Below, piece after piece: positions 21,842 to 29,650 of a DNA stretch of 32,354 nt (position 1 is the first letter of the stretch; every line of letters starts with the position of its first letter). A program made the position numbers and the translations under genes. The stretch lies in IMG/VR virus record IMGVR_UViG_3300044846_002181, positions 1 to 32,354 of that record, one strand, 5' to 3'. The notes under the pieces are model-generated. The model did no database searches, was not told where the DNA came from, and saw only the letters and a program-made list of their open reading frames with translations. This DNA comes from a virus.

Positions 21842-22338
21842 TGGGAGATACAACTGAAAGGTACGGAAAATTTAAAGCCCCATACGCCGAACGAGAAAGA
21901 TCATACGGTCCTTTAGGTAATAGGTCTACCGATATAACACCTAAAGGGGGATCAAGTACTTCACGAGTTGAAGGCATGAAAAAAAAAGCTGCTATTAGAC
22001 AAGCTAAAGATGATGCCCATTGGATGTCTGTAAATGGGGAGGGGATGAAAACGGGATACGATAAATATAAACTATCAAATGACCCTTCATCGGAAGAGTT
22101 ACGTAAACAATTAGCCAAAGGCTCTGTAAAAGCAGAAAAACCTCTAGAAAAGGCTTTGCAAGCATCAGATGATGCTAAATTAGCTGGACGCGAAGAAGTT
22201 GAAAGTAGATTAAAAAAAGCAGCGGCGCCTAAACCGGGGGAGTATAATTTTAAAAAAGGCGGTTCTGTTAAATCATCAGCTTCTTCAAGAGGCGATGGCT
22301 GTGCTACTAAGGGTCACACTAGAGGGGTAATGCGTTAA
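21841..22338 (+). CDS. Basic protein with shared C-terminal tail motif
   Basis: A 165-aa Lys/Ser-rich protein, likely disordered. The C-terminus 'SRGDGCATKGHTRGVMR' is nearly the same as the tail of the next gene (SRGDGCAIKGHTKGRMI). Coupled to both neighbours by TAATG overlaps. The shared tail may be a localisation or capsid-docking signal; function unknown. Confidence 0.6.
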   Translation: MGDTTERYGKFKAPYAERERSYGPLGNRSTDITPKGGSSTSRVEGMKKKAAIRQAKDDAHWMSVNGEGMKTGYDKYKLSNDPSSEELRKQLAKGSVKAEKPLEKALQASDDAKLAGREEVESRLKKAAAPKPGEYNFKKGGSVKSSASSRGDGCATKGHTRGVMR

Positions 22339-22622
22339 TGGCTACTACAGTAAAAGCTACAAAAACACCAAAAAAACAGGAAGAGCCTGATGTTGGTCAA
22401 GCTGACATTGATAGAGAGATGCTTGATAAACGAGATAAGTATGAGGCAGGTGTAAGCAAGAAGTTTGGTATTGGCGATTCACCATATGAGAAGTTTAGTG
22501 GTCCAGACTACTACAAAGGTAAAAAAGCTGGTGGTTCTTGTAAAGGCTATGCTAAAGGCGGTTCAGCTTCTCGTGGTGATGGTTGTGCTATTAAAGGCCA
22601 TACAAAAGGTAGGATGATCTAA
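22338..22622 (+). CDS. Basic protein with shared C-terminal tail motif
   Basis: A 94-aa protein. The N-terminus is 'MATTVKATKTPKKQEEPDVG', the centre has acidic/Tyr patches, and the end is 'CKGYAKGGSASRGDGCAIKG' plus HTKGRMI. The tail is shared with the upstream gene. Coupled by TAATG at both ends. Function unknown. Confidence 0.6.
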   Translation: MATTVKATKTPKKQEEPDVGQADIDREMLDKRDKYEAGVSKKFGIGDSPYEKFSGPDYYKGKKAGGSCKGYAKGGSASRGDGCAIKGHTKGRMI

Positions 22623-23062
22623 TGGCTGGGGGAGGACAAGGTTACGCAGATGGTGGAATTATAGGTCAAGGGTTTGGAGGTCCACAACCTCCACAGTTAG
22701 GGCAAGCAAACCCAACACCTCAGTTTAATACTCAGAGTGCGTACAATAACTTTGCCTCTCCTAATTCCAATTTTATGAGTTACCCGCAACAAGGGCAACC
22801 TAATCAACCACAAGGTATGTCTAACACACTCCCACCTGTACAAAGCGAACCTAGTCCCGATACAGGCGGAATGTCTCCTGATAATAATATGGGGTATGAT
22901 AATAGTGGTAGTGATGCAGGTATAGGCGGACAGCCAGTGACTCAAATGCAAACCCCATTACAAGGACAACCACCAAGTCTGTCTCAGTACATGCCTCAAC
23001 AAGGACTACAAATTCAGGGCAATCCTACTTCGATGCCCGTACAACGACCACAACAAAGGTAA
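22622..23062 (+). CDS. Gln/Pro/Gly-rich disordered protein
   Basis: A 146-aa protein, largely Gln, Pro, Gly, Asn and Ser (GPQPPQLGQANPTPQFNTQS ...), with few charges and no predicted fold. It could be a linker, tail-associated or capsid-internal protein. TAATG junction with the upstream gene. The composition contrasts sharply with its Lys-rich upstream neighbours. Confidence 0.55.
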   Translation: MAGGGQGYADGGIIGQGFGGPQPPQLGQANPTPQFNTQSAYNNFASPNSNFMSYPQQGQPNQPQGMSNTLPPVQSEPSPDTGGMSPDNNMGYDNSGSDAGIGGQPVTQMQTPLQGQPPSLSQYMPQQGLQIQGNPTSMPVQRPQQR

Positions 23063-23068
23063 AAGAAC

Positions 23069-23383
23069 ATGCGTCAACAGATTGCTACTCAAACAGGTGT
23101 AGGCTCAAGCAACATCATTGCAACAGACATATACATTAGCCCTTTTAACGTAGGGTTTGGTGTTGTAACAACAGGCACTGTTACTTATACTATTCAACAT
23201 GCTTTTGGTAATCCACAGGACGGAACTGTTTTAACATGGTTTCCGCATCCAACTATTGCAGGTAAATCAGACGCTCAAGATGGTAACTATGCTTTCCCTG
23301 TATCAGCTATTAAAATATTGGTAACTGCGGGTGACGGCACTGCTACTATGACTCTAATTCAAGCGGGTCTTGTAGGCAGCTAA
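23069..23383 (+). CDS. Structural-type beta protein
   Basis: A 104-aa Thr/Gly/Ala-rich protein of low charge. Its strands resemble small virion proteins ('VTYTIQHAFGNPQDG', 'GDGTATMTLIQAGLVGS'). It has purine-rich AAAAGAAC before the ATG. Position among late structural genes supports a virion role; the exact part is unknown. Confidence 0.55.
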   Translation: MRQQIATQTGVGSSNIIATDIYISPFNVGFGVVTTGTVTYTIQHAFGNPQDGTVLTWFPHPTIAGKSDAQDGNYAFPVSAIKILVTAGDGTATMTLIQAGLVGS

Positions 23384-23384
23384 T

Positions 23385-23624
23385 ATGGCTTATGTAGGGT
23401 ATACAGGGGTTTCAAACCAAGCTAATACTACTGATGGGTTTGCCCTAGGTGTAGGGGCTTGTAATGATCCTACAGAGGCATTATTTGGTGAGAATGTAGG
23501 CGATGGTGGTGTAGTTGATCTGTATAATAATGGGGGTCCTATTACCAAGTCGTTTATCCTTATGGAGTCTTCGGGCTACGTATTACAACAAGATGATTTT
23601 AAAATAGTACTAGAGGCTTCATAA
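23385..23624 (+). CDS. Small structural-type protein
   Basis: A 79-aa acidic, Gly-rich protein (MAYVGYTGVSNQANTTDGFA ... FKIVLEAS). It starts 1 nt after the upstream stop and ends in a TAATG junction. No domain recognised; the late-module location suggests a minor virion component. Confidence 0.5.
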   Translation: MAYVGYTGVSNQANTTDGFALGVGACNDPTEALFGENVGDGGVVDLYNNGGPITKSFILMESSGYVLQQDDFKIVLEAS

Positions 23625-24229
23625 TGGCGGATCAGAAAATATCAGCGATGCCTAGCGCATCAACTCCTTTAACAGGGGCGGAATTAGTACCTTTAATTCA
23701 ATCAGGCGCCAATGTACAATCTACTTTAGCTAACTTCGGTGCTTACGCAAGAACTGCGTTTTCTAACTATGGGTCTTTCGAAGATACGGGCGCTGCTCAA
23801 ACTACAACGGCTAACACCGTTACAAATGTAAGAATTAATACTACATCTTACGCTGTAGGTATGACTCGTAATGCGCTTAACTCAACTATAGCAGTTACAA
23901 CTGCGGGTATTTACAGTGTTATTATTAGTGTACAACTAAGCAATAGCTCTTCTAACTACGATGATTCTACGTTATGGCCTACTATAAATGGAGCTAATGT
24001 TGCCAACTCTGCTAGTGTTGTAGAAATACCTGCAAAAAAGGGGAATGTTGATGGTCTTACTATTTTAACTGTGCAATATACACTTAGTTTAAATGCGAGT
24101 GATTATGTAGGGTTTAAATGGATATCAGAAGGGGGGTCAGCGTCTATTCTTACAATCCCTGCTAGTTTATCTGCACCTATTCATCCAGCCGCTGCTGGCG
24201 TTATTCTCTCTATTATACAAGTAGCGTAA
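23624..24229 (+). CDS. Tail-associated or fibre-like protein
   Basis: A 201-aa protein. The N-terminus 'MADQKISAMPSASTPLTGAE' and following 'LVPLIQSGANVQSTLA' is the conserved opening of many phage tail-fibre or tail-anchor proteins that attach to the virion. The remainder resembles a C1q/TNF-like jelly-roll ('TTSYAVGMTRNALNSTIAVT', 'GIYSVIISVQLSNSSS'). Likely a trimeric surface protein; host-binding is inferred. TAATG coupling at both ends. Confidence 0.6.
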   Translation: MADQKISAMPSASTPLTGAELVPLIQSGANVQSTLANFGAYARTAFSNYGSFEDTGAAQTTTANTVTNVRINTTSYAVGMTRNALNSTIAVTTAGIYSVIISVQLSNSSSNYDDSTLWPTINGANVANSASVVEIPAKKGNVDGLTILTVQYTLSLNASDYVGFKWISEGGSASILTIPASLSAPIHPAAAGVILSIIQVA

Positions 24230-24933
24230 TGAGCACTTCAGGACTTGCCACATTCAATCCAGATATAGCTGAAATAGTCGAAGAGGCATACGAACGTGTT
24301 GGTATAGAAGTACGTACAGGCTATCAATTTAGAACGGCTAGAAGGTCTTTAAATTACTTGTTGGCTTCTTGGGCTAATAAAGGCTTGAACCTATGGACTA
24401 TTGAGCAAGGGGAATTTCCTTTGTTAGTAGGTGTTGGTACGTATGATTTACCTGATGATACGGTTGATTTAATAGAGACTGTGATACGTCAAAACCCCGG
24501 TAGTACTTCTAATCAAGTAGACCTACAGATAGGCCGTATAAGTGTTTCTACATACGCAACAATACCAAATAAATTAATTCAGGGCAGACCTATACAGATA
24601 TTTGTTGATAGGCAGACTCCTACACCCACAGCTAAGATATGGCCTTTACCTAGTCAAACTGGATACACTTTAGTTTATTGGCGCTTACGTAGACTTCAAG
24701 ACACTGGCGCTCCGGGGTCTAATACATTAGATATACCCTTTAGATTCTTAGAAGCTATGACTGCTGGACTAGCCTACAACTTGGCTCTTAAAACACCAGA
24801 AGCAGAAAGTAAAATTCCTATGCTTAAACAACTCTATGATGAGGCTTTTGAACTGGCGGCTGATGAAGATCGTCAACGAGTGTCTTTTAGATTTGTACCT
24901 AATATAGGTAGCGTAGGCGGCGGGGGCTGGTAA
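24229..24933 (+). CDS. Head-tail adaptor-like protein
   Basis: A 234-aa protein with an outline of the SU10/P22 gp4-like adaptor family: helical N-terminus ('DIAEIVEEAYERVGIEVRTG', 'RTARRSLNYLLASWANKG'), then beta elements ('LLVGVGTYDLPDDTVDLIE'), a central 'RPIQIFVDRQTPTPTAKIWP', and a helical C-terminus ('FLEAMTAGLAYNLALK'). It would sit under the portal and connect to the tail. The order after the decoration-like genes fits a short-tailed phage. Confidence 0.7.
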   Translation: MSTSGLATFNPDIAEIVEEAYERVGIEVRTGYQFRTARRSLNYLLASWANKGLNLWTIEQGEFPLLVGVGTYDLPDDTVDLIETVIRQNPGSTSNQVDLQIGRISVSTYATIPNKLIQGRPIQIFVDRQTPTPTAKIWPLPSQTGYTLVYWRLRRLQDTGAPGSNTLDIPFRFLEAMTAGLAYNLALKTPEAESKIPMLKQLYDEAFELAADEDRQRVSFRFVPNIGSVGGGGW

Positions 24934-25269
24934 GTGGGTACTCCTTTTGCTGGAGAAAAACGGGCATTTGGCTTCTGTGATCGTTGTGGGTTTAGATACG
25001 CGTTAAAGAAGATAAAAACCTATGTTATTATAGGTAAACGGGTAAATATGCGTGTATGTCCAGAGTGCATGGACAAAGTTGGTGGCGACCACCCACAAAA
25101 CTGGGTTGGTATAATAGGCGCTCAAAAAGTAGCAAATGATCCACAGGCTTTACGCAACCCAAGACCAGACGTAAACTTAAATGCCTCCAGAGGCCTATTT
25201 GCTTATAACCCTGTGGCGACACAGACCATTAACACCACGTTGAATAGCGTGTTTATTAGAATTGATTGA
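24934..25269 (+). CDS. Zinc-ribbon phage protein
   Basis: A 111-aa protein starting at GTG 24934 directly after the upstream stop. Residues about 13-50 have two CxxC pairs (FCDRCGFR, VCPECMDK), a classical zinc ribbon. A 'GGDHPQNWVG' string and a disordered tail follow. I recall this combination in aquatic phages between adaptor-type genes. Nucleic-acid or structural zinc role unknown. Confidence 0.7.
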   Translation: MGTPFAGEKRAFGFCDRCGFRYALKKIKTYVIIGKRVNMRVCPECMDKVGGDHPQNWVGIIGAQKVANDPQALRNPRPDVNLNASRGLFAYNPVATQTINTTLNSVFIRID

Positions 25270-25277
25270 GGTATAAT

Positions 25278-25508
25278 ATGGCTAGTTTTGAAGGTTCAGC
25301 TAAAGACGTTAAAGAAGACAAAGTCCTTGCAAAGAAAAACAAGATGTCTATGTCTGACTGGGAGAAAAGCTCAAAAGACGCTAAGCATGACAAACAAAAA
25401 TCTATGAAGGGTCTTAAAAAAGGCGGCATCACATCTATGGATGCTAAGAAAATGGGGCGTAACGTGGCTCGTGCTATGAATCAAAAAAGTTCAGGTAGAG
25501 GTCGATAA
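25278..25508 (+). CDS. Small Lys-rich protein
   Basis: A 76-aa very basic protein (MASFEGSAKDVKEDKVLAKK ...) with the C-terminal 'KGGITSMDAKKMGRNVARAM', a string I recall from other aquatic phage proteins. GAGG lies 6 nt before ATG 25278; an in-frame TTG at 25266 is not needed. Coupled to the next gene by TAATG. Function unknown. Confidence 0.6.
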   Translation: MASFEGSAKDVKEDKVLAKKNKMSMSDWEKSSKDAKHDKQKSMKGLKKGGITSMDAKKMGRNVARAMNQKSSGRGR

Positions 25509-25675
25509 TGGCTAAGCAACATATTGAAGGGTCTGCTGAGTATAAAGGCGTTAAATCTGTACCTACCCCTGTAGGAAATGGATACCCTGTGCAAATAGAA
25601 AACAAAAAAACTATTAAAGTACGTGGTACTGGTGCTGCTACTAAAGGCACTATGGCATCTAGTAGAATGGGCTAA
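25508..25675 (+). CDS. 55-aa small basic protein
   Basis: Starts MAKQHIEGSAEYKGVKSVPT and ends ...KGTMASSRMG. It uses a TAATG junction with the upstream gene and ends 2 nt before the next ATG, so it fits the coupled series. Gly/Lys/Thr-rich with no fold recognised. Confidence 0.6.
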   Translation: MAKQHIEGSAEYKGVKSVPTPVGNGYPVQIENKKTIKVRGTGAATKGTMASSRMG

Positions 25676-25677
25676 TA

Positions 25678-26340
25678 ATGAGTCTCACATACACGCAACT
25701 TAGTACGGCTATACAGCAGTATACTGAAGTAACAGAAGCTACATTTGTAGCTAACATACCTAACTTTGTACAAAATGCAGAGACTTTGGTTAATAACTCT
25801 GTGCAGTTACCTGCTTTTCGTACTAATGTTACGGGTGTGACAACAGCCAATTTTCCTTATGTAGCGCTTCCTCCTGACTTCTTGTCAGTATATGCCTTAT
25901 CCGTATTTACTACAACTATAGTAGATCTAGTACCTCAAACTACTCAAACTTACTTATACCAAAAAGATGTTGAATACATAAGAGAAGCCTATCCTTATCC
26001 GGGTGTTTCTGGAGTGCCTCAATACTATGGCATATTTGATAATTCTTCTTTTATATTAGGTCCTACACCTGATGAAGAGTACTCGGTTGAGATGCACTAT
26101 TACGCGTATCCGCAGTCTATAGTAGACGCAGGTACAAGCTGGCTGGGTAATAACTTTCCTAACGTATTGTTGTGGGGGTCTTTGGTCGAAGCTTATATAT
26201 ACATGAAGGGCGAGCCAGATCTTATTCAAGCTTACCAACAGAAGTACCAAGAAGCTATGGGTCTCCTCAAACAATTAGGTGATGGCAAAGATCGACAAGA
26301 TACATATCGTGTAACCCAAGTAAGAGATAAGGTAGTTTAA
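25678..26340 (+). CDS. Second adaptor-like protein (SU10 adaptor type)
   Basis: A 220-aa protein. 'LTYTQLSTAIQQYTEVTEAT' and 'IPNFVQNAETLVNNSVQLPA' at the N-terminus, 'YVALPPDFLSVYALSV', 'DVEYIREAYPYPG', 'FILGPTPDEEYSVEMHYYAY', and a C-terminal helical 'GSLVEAYIYMKGEPDLIQAY' match a phage adaptor family I recall from short-tailed aquatic phages. It would form a ring between portal and nozzle. Confidence 0.75.
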   Translation: MSLTYTQLSTAIQQYTEVTEATFVANIPNFVQNAETLVNNSVQLPAFRTNVTGVTTANFPYVALPPDFLSVYALSVFTTTIVDLVPQTTQTYLYQKDVEYIREAYPYPGVSGVPQYYGIFDNSSFILGPTPDEEYSVEMHYYAYPQSIVDAGTSWLGNNFPNVLLWGSLVEAYIYMKGEPDLIQAYQQKYQEAMGLLKQLGDGKDRQDTYRVTQVRDKVV

Positions 26341-26341
26341 T

Positions 26342-26455
26342 ATGAGTGGAATGAGTGAACAAGCAAAGGTTATGCTAAACAGCGTAGCTATCGTAATTAC
26401 AAACCCTGAGCCAGAAGTGGTTGAGGAAGTTATTGAAGAGGAAGATCAGCTATGA
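26342..26455 (+). CDS. 37-aa hypothetical protein
   Basis: Starts MSGMSEQAKVMLNSVAIVIT; the last 17 residues are mostly Glu and Val. It ends in an ATGA overlap with the next gene, and its ATG starts 1 nt after the upstream stop. The coupling at both ends is the evidence. Function unknown. Confidence 0.5.
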   Translation: MSGMSEQAKVMLNSVAIVITNPEPEVVEEVIEEEDQL

Positions 26456-26883
26456 TCACACAGGCAATTTGTAGCACGTTCAAAAGTGAACTATTAGGCG
26501 CAGAACACAACTTTAAAGCAGTCGGTGGTAATACATTTAAAATAGCTTTATATACTTCAGCGGCTAGTTTAGATTCTGCTACTACTGCATATACAGCGAC
26601 AGGTGAAGTTTCAAGCTCTGGTACAGGCTATACAACTGGGGGTAAGACTCTAACTAACCTTGGTATAACACTATCAGGTGCGATTGCATTTATTGACTTT
26701 GACGATGTTACTTGGACTACAGCTACGTTTACAGCTGCAGGTGCTTTAATATATGACACTTCGAGCAGCAATAAAGCCGTAGCGGTATTTAACTTTGGTG
26801 GAGACTTTACTTCTACTAATGGGGACTTCTCAGTTATATTCCCGGCAGCTACAACCACAACTGCTGTTTTAATTTTAAATTAG
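26452..26883 (+). CDS. Virion structural protein
   Basis: A 143-aa Thr/Ala/Ser-rich protein of low charge. The opening 'MITQAICSTFKSELLGAEHN' followed by 'FKIALYTSAASLDSATTAY' is a pattern I recall from many phage structural proteins annotated only as hypothetical. Beta-rich throughout. It is coupled to the upstream 37-aa gene and precedes the fibre gene, so a tail or fibre-associated part is likely. Confidence 0.6.
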   Translation: MITQAICSTFKSELLGAEHNFKAVGGNTFKIALYTSAASLDSATTAYTATGEVSSSGTGYTTGGKTLTNLGITLSGAIAFIDFDDVTWTTATFTAAGALIYDTSSSNKAVAVFNFGGDFTSTNGDFSVIFPAATTTTAVLILN

Positions 26884-26898
26884 TCTGTAGGTATATAA

Positions 26899-27999
26899 AT
26901 GCCCTTACTAGCTGATCGAGTATTAGAATCATCCATAACTGCGGGGACAGGAACACTGACCCTTGCAGGGGCATTAACGGGCTATAGGACATTTAATTCA
27001 GCTTTTAGTAACGGTAACGTAGTCTATTACACTATAGATGATGGCTTAGGAAATTGGGAAGTAGGTTATGGTACTGTAGGTACTGGAACGCTGACACGCT
27101 CTACCGTTCTTGAATCAAGCAATGCTAATGCCTTAGTTGTATTTACCTCTGTATCTAAACGTGTGTTTTGTACGGCTCCTGCCCCTGCCTTACTACCAGA
27201 TCAAACTGGAAACAGCACTAAGATTCTCTCTACTGACGGGACTAATCCTTCTTGGATAGCTAATACTGTTGGTACAGTTACATCGGTAGGTGGCACAGGC
27301 ACAGTTAATGGTATTACGCTTACAGGCACCGTTACTACTTCAGGCGATATAACACTAGGTGGCACCCTATCAGGTGTAAGCTTAACAACTCAGGTTTCAG
27401 GCACACTGCCCGTTTTAAATGGCGGTACAGGAGTTACTACAAGCACTGGGTCTGGTTCTGTTGTATTAAGTGCTTCCCCCACATTTACAGGAACAGTCAA
27501 TACCGCTAACCTAGCTTACACAGGTACACTCACAGGATCTACAGGCATACTGAACATAGGCTCAGGTCAGTTGTATAAAGATGCTTCCGGCAACGTGGGA
27601 ATTGGGACGAGTAGTCCTACTGAAAGGTTTCTAGTCAATTCCAACTCCGCGGAATATGCTGTGGCTTGGCAAAAAACAAGCAGTAAAGTTTGGAGCCTTG
27701 GAAGTTTTGTTGGTGGTTCTTATTTAGTAAATGTCACCGATACAAGAAAACACCTACAGTTTTTAGATACAGGAGAAACACTTGTTTTTGGTGGTGGCTC
27801 AGAACGCATGCGCATCGACTCCTCAGGCAACGTGGGGATTGGGACGAGTAGTCCTGCTCAAAAGTTATCGGTTGCAGGTACAATAGAATCTACGACAGGG
27901 GGTGTTAAATTTCCAGATGGGACAACGCAAACAACTGCAGCTACTGCAGGTATAACAACAGGTAAAGCCATTGCTATGGCTATGATTTTTGGCTTTTAA
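26899..27999 (+). CDS. Tail fibre-like protein
   Basis: A 366-aa protein. The N-terminal domain (1-110) resembles fibre anchors ('MPLLADRVLESSITAGTGTL'). A Gly/Thr-rich repeated shaft (about 125-230) includes 'LPVLNGGTGVTTSTGSGSVV'. Two copies of 'SGNVGIGTSSP' (about 230 and 310) flank a folded domain with 'GGGSERMRIDSSGNVGIGTS', and the C-terminal 'GKAIAMAMIFGF' is typical of fibres. Probably a receptor-contacting trimeric fibre. Confidence 0.75.
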   Translation: MPLLADRVLESSITAGTGTLTLAGALTGYRTFNSAFSNGNVVYYTIDDGLGNWEVGYGTVGTGTLTRSTVLESSNANALVVFTSVSKRVFCTAPAPALLPDQTGNSTKILSTDGTNPSWIANTVGTVTSVGGTGTVNGITLTGTVTTSGDITLGGTLSGVSLTTQVSGTLPVLNGGTGVTTSTGSGSVVLSASPTFTGTVNTANLAYTGTLTGSTGILNIGSGQLYKDASGNVGIGTSSPTERFLVNSNSAEYAVAWQKTSSKVWSLGSFVGGSYLVNVTDTRKHLQFLDTGETLVFGGGSERMRIDSSGNVGIGTSSPAQKLSVAGTIESTTGGVKFPDGTTQTTAATAGITTGKAIAMAMIFGF

Positions 28000-28008
28000 G
28001 GAACAACG

Positions 28009-28380
28009 ATGGCAAATCCAAATATAGTGGCAGTTACTACAATCTACGGTAACACCAGTACAACTTCACTAACTACAACATCTGCAACTTCTCTAGTAAG
28101 TAATGCAGCCTCAAGTGGTAAGGTCTATAAAATAGACTCTATTGTCGTAGCTAACACCTCTGCTTCAGCAGCTAACATCACTATTAACGTGTATAGCGCA
28201 GCGGCTCTAGGTGGTACAGCATTTCCAATAGCTTCAACTATCTCAGTGCCAGCTTATGCTTCATTGATCGTAACAGACAAAACTACAACATTTTATTTGC
28301 TTGAAGATAAGTCTGTTGGCGCTACTGCGGGCACATCTACTGCTTTGGTGGTAACAGCTTCATGGGAAGAAATTTCTTAA
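28009..28380 (+). CDS. Fibre-associated structural protein
   Basis: A 123-aa Thr/Ser/Ala-rich beta-protein (MANPNIVAVTTIYGNTSTTS; 'DSIVVANTSASAANITINVY'). AAGGA lies 7 nt before the ATG. It sits between the fibre and the RCC1-repeat protein, suggesting a small virion surface or joining component. Function unknown. Confidence 0.6.
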   Translation: MANPNIVAVTTIYGNTSTTSLTTTSATSLVSNAASSGKVYKIDSIVVANTSASAANITINVYSAAALGGTAFPIASTISVPAYASLIVTDKTTTFYLLEDKSVGATAGTSTALVVTASWEEIS

Positions 28381-28390
28381 GGAGCTTAGA

Positions 28391-29602
28391 ATGTCGCGAA
28401 GATATCTCGGTGGCTGGATACAAGACGGTCTCTTTAACCCTTTGGCTGCTCCTGTGGGAGGAACCTACGTACGATATTCAGGCATGTGGACCCCACAGAG
28501 TCAAATGCAAGCCGTAGCTGCGGGAACTTGGCCCGATGGTTTTGTAAGAGGTTTATATTCTTGGGGTCAAAATAATAATGGTCAGTTAGGCCTAAGTAAC
28601 ATAACTAACTACTCAAGTCCGAAGCAAGTAGGGGCGTTAATAACTTGGTTAAATATAGCATGCGGAAGTTATTATGCCGTTGCAACTAAAACAGATGGGA
28701 CTCTATGGTCTTGGGGCCAAAATAACTTTGGACAATTAGGCCTAGGTAATACAACTAGTTATTCTTCCCCTAAGCAAGTAGGTGCTCTTACAACTTGGTC
28801 GAATATAGCGTGTGGGGACTATCATTCTTTAGCTGTTAAAACTGATGGCACCCTATGGTCTTGGGGATATAATGCCGCTATTGATGGGGGGCCATTAGGT
28901 CTAGGCAACACTACTAATTACTCAAGCCCTAAGCAAGTAGGAACCCTCACCAACTGGTCAAAAGTAGCTGGGGGGAGGTATTATTCCTTAGCTGTAAAAT
29001 CAAATGGAACCTTGTGGTCTTGGGGAAGAGGGTTAGATGGTGTTTTAGGTCTAGGTAATACAACTAACTACTCAAGCCCTAAACAAGTAGGTGCTCTTAC
29101 AACTTGGTTGAATATAACGGGATCATTCCACACCCTAGCAACTAAAACAGATGGCACATTATGGTCTTGGGGTAAAAATAACTTTGGGCAATTAGGCCTA
29201 GGAAATATAACTTACTACTCAAGCCCAAAACAAGTAGGTGCACTTACTACTTGGCTTAATATGAGTGCGGGGACTGACTTTACCACAATGACTAAAACCG
29301 ATGGAACCCTTTGGGCTTGGGGTAGAAATAATAGTGGTCAGTTAGGTTTAGGTAATACAACTGTCCGTTCAAGTCCCGTACAAGTAGGAGCTCTTACAAT
29401 TTGGTCAAATATAGCATGTGGGAATGGCCACACTATGGCCGTTAAAACCGATGGTGCGCTTTGGGCTTGGGGAGGTAACGCTCAAGGGCAGTTGGGTCTA
29501 GGCAATATAACTAACTACTCAAGCCCCAAACAAGTAGGCGCTCTTACTAACTGGAGTAAAATAAGCGCGGCTACTGCTTTCACTATAGTGATAACCAGAT
29601 AA
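28391..29602 (+). CDS. RCC1-repeat beta-propeller protein, putative receptor-binding
   Basis: A 403-aa protein. The N-terminal 55 residues include 'GGTYVRYSGMWTPQSQMQAV', a probable virion anchor. Seven repeats of about 50 residues follow, with consensus W(S/A)WGxNxxGQLGLGNxTxYSSPKQVG and KTDGTL, the RCC1 signature. Seven copies predict a complete seven-bladed propeller. RCC1-type proteins bind partners through their blades. The location after the fibre gene and the second copy at the window end suggest a host-receptor-binding role, which is inference. Good Shine-Dalgarno AAGGAG. Confidence 0.85.
   Translation: MSRRYLGGWIQDGLFNPLAAPVGGTYVRYSGMWTPQSQMQAVAAGTWPDGFVRGLYSWGQNNNGQLGLSNITNYSSPKQVGALITWLNIACGSYYAVATKTDGTLWSWGQNNFGQLGLGNTTSYSSPKQVGALTTWSNIACGDYHSLAVKTDGTLWSWGYNAAIDGGPLGLGNTTNYSSPKQVGTLTNWSKVAGGRYYSLAVKSNGTLWSWGRGLDGVLGLGNTTNYSSPKQVGALTTWLNITGSFHTLATKTDGTLWSWGKNNFGQLGLGNITYYSSPKQVGALTTWLNMSAGTDFTTMTKTDGTLWAWGRNNSGQLGLGNTTVRSSPVQVGALTIWSNIACGNGHTMAVKTDGALWAWGGNAQGQLGLGNITNYSSPKQVGALTNWSKISAATAFTIVITR
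28556..29599 (+). repeat. Seven RCC1 coding repeats (about 150 bp each)
   Basis: Successive repeats share near-identical DNA such as TACTCAAGYCCNAARCAAGT, while the intervening surface positions vary. The end of the window (32285-32354) carries the same repeat unit. This gives substrate for recombination within and between the two genes. Confidence 0.85.
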
Positions 29603-29615
29603 TTTAATGTATACT
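29588..29615 (+). promoter_or_regulatory. Putative promoter before the sulfotransferase fusion gene
   Basis: TATACT (-10, 5/6) at 29610-29615 with a weak GTGATA (-35, 29588-29593, 4/6) at 16-nt spacing. The block TAATGTATAYTA plus CCTTxGTAA plus ATAACGAG before the ATG also occurs before the GIY-YIG gene at 19450, suggesting a shared promoter and leader. Confidence 0.4.
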
Positions 29616-29650
29616 ATATACCCTTGTAAAAAACATAACGAGATTAGTAT

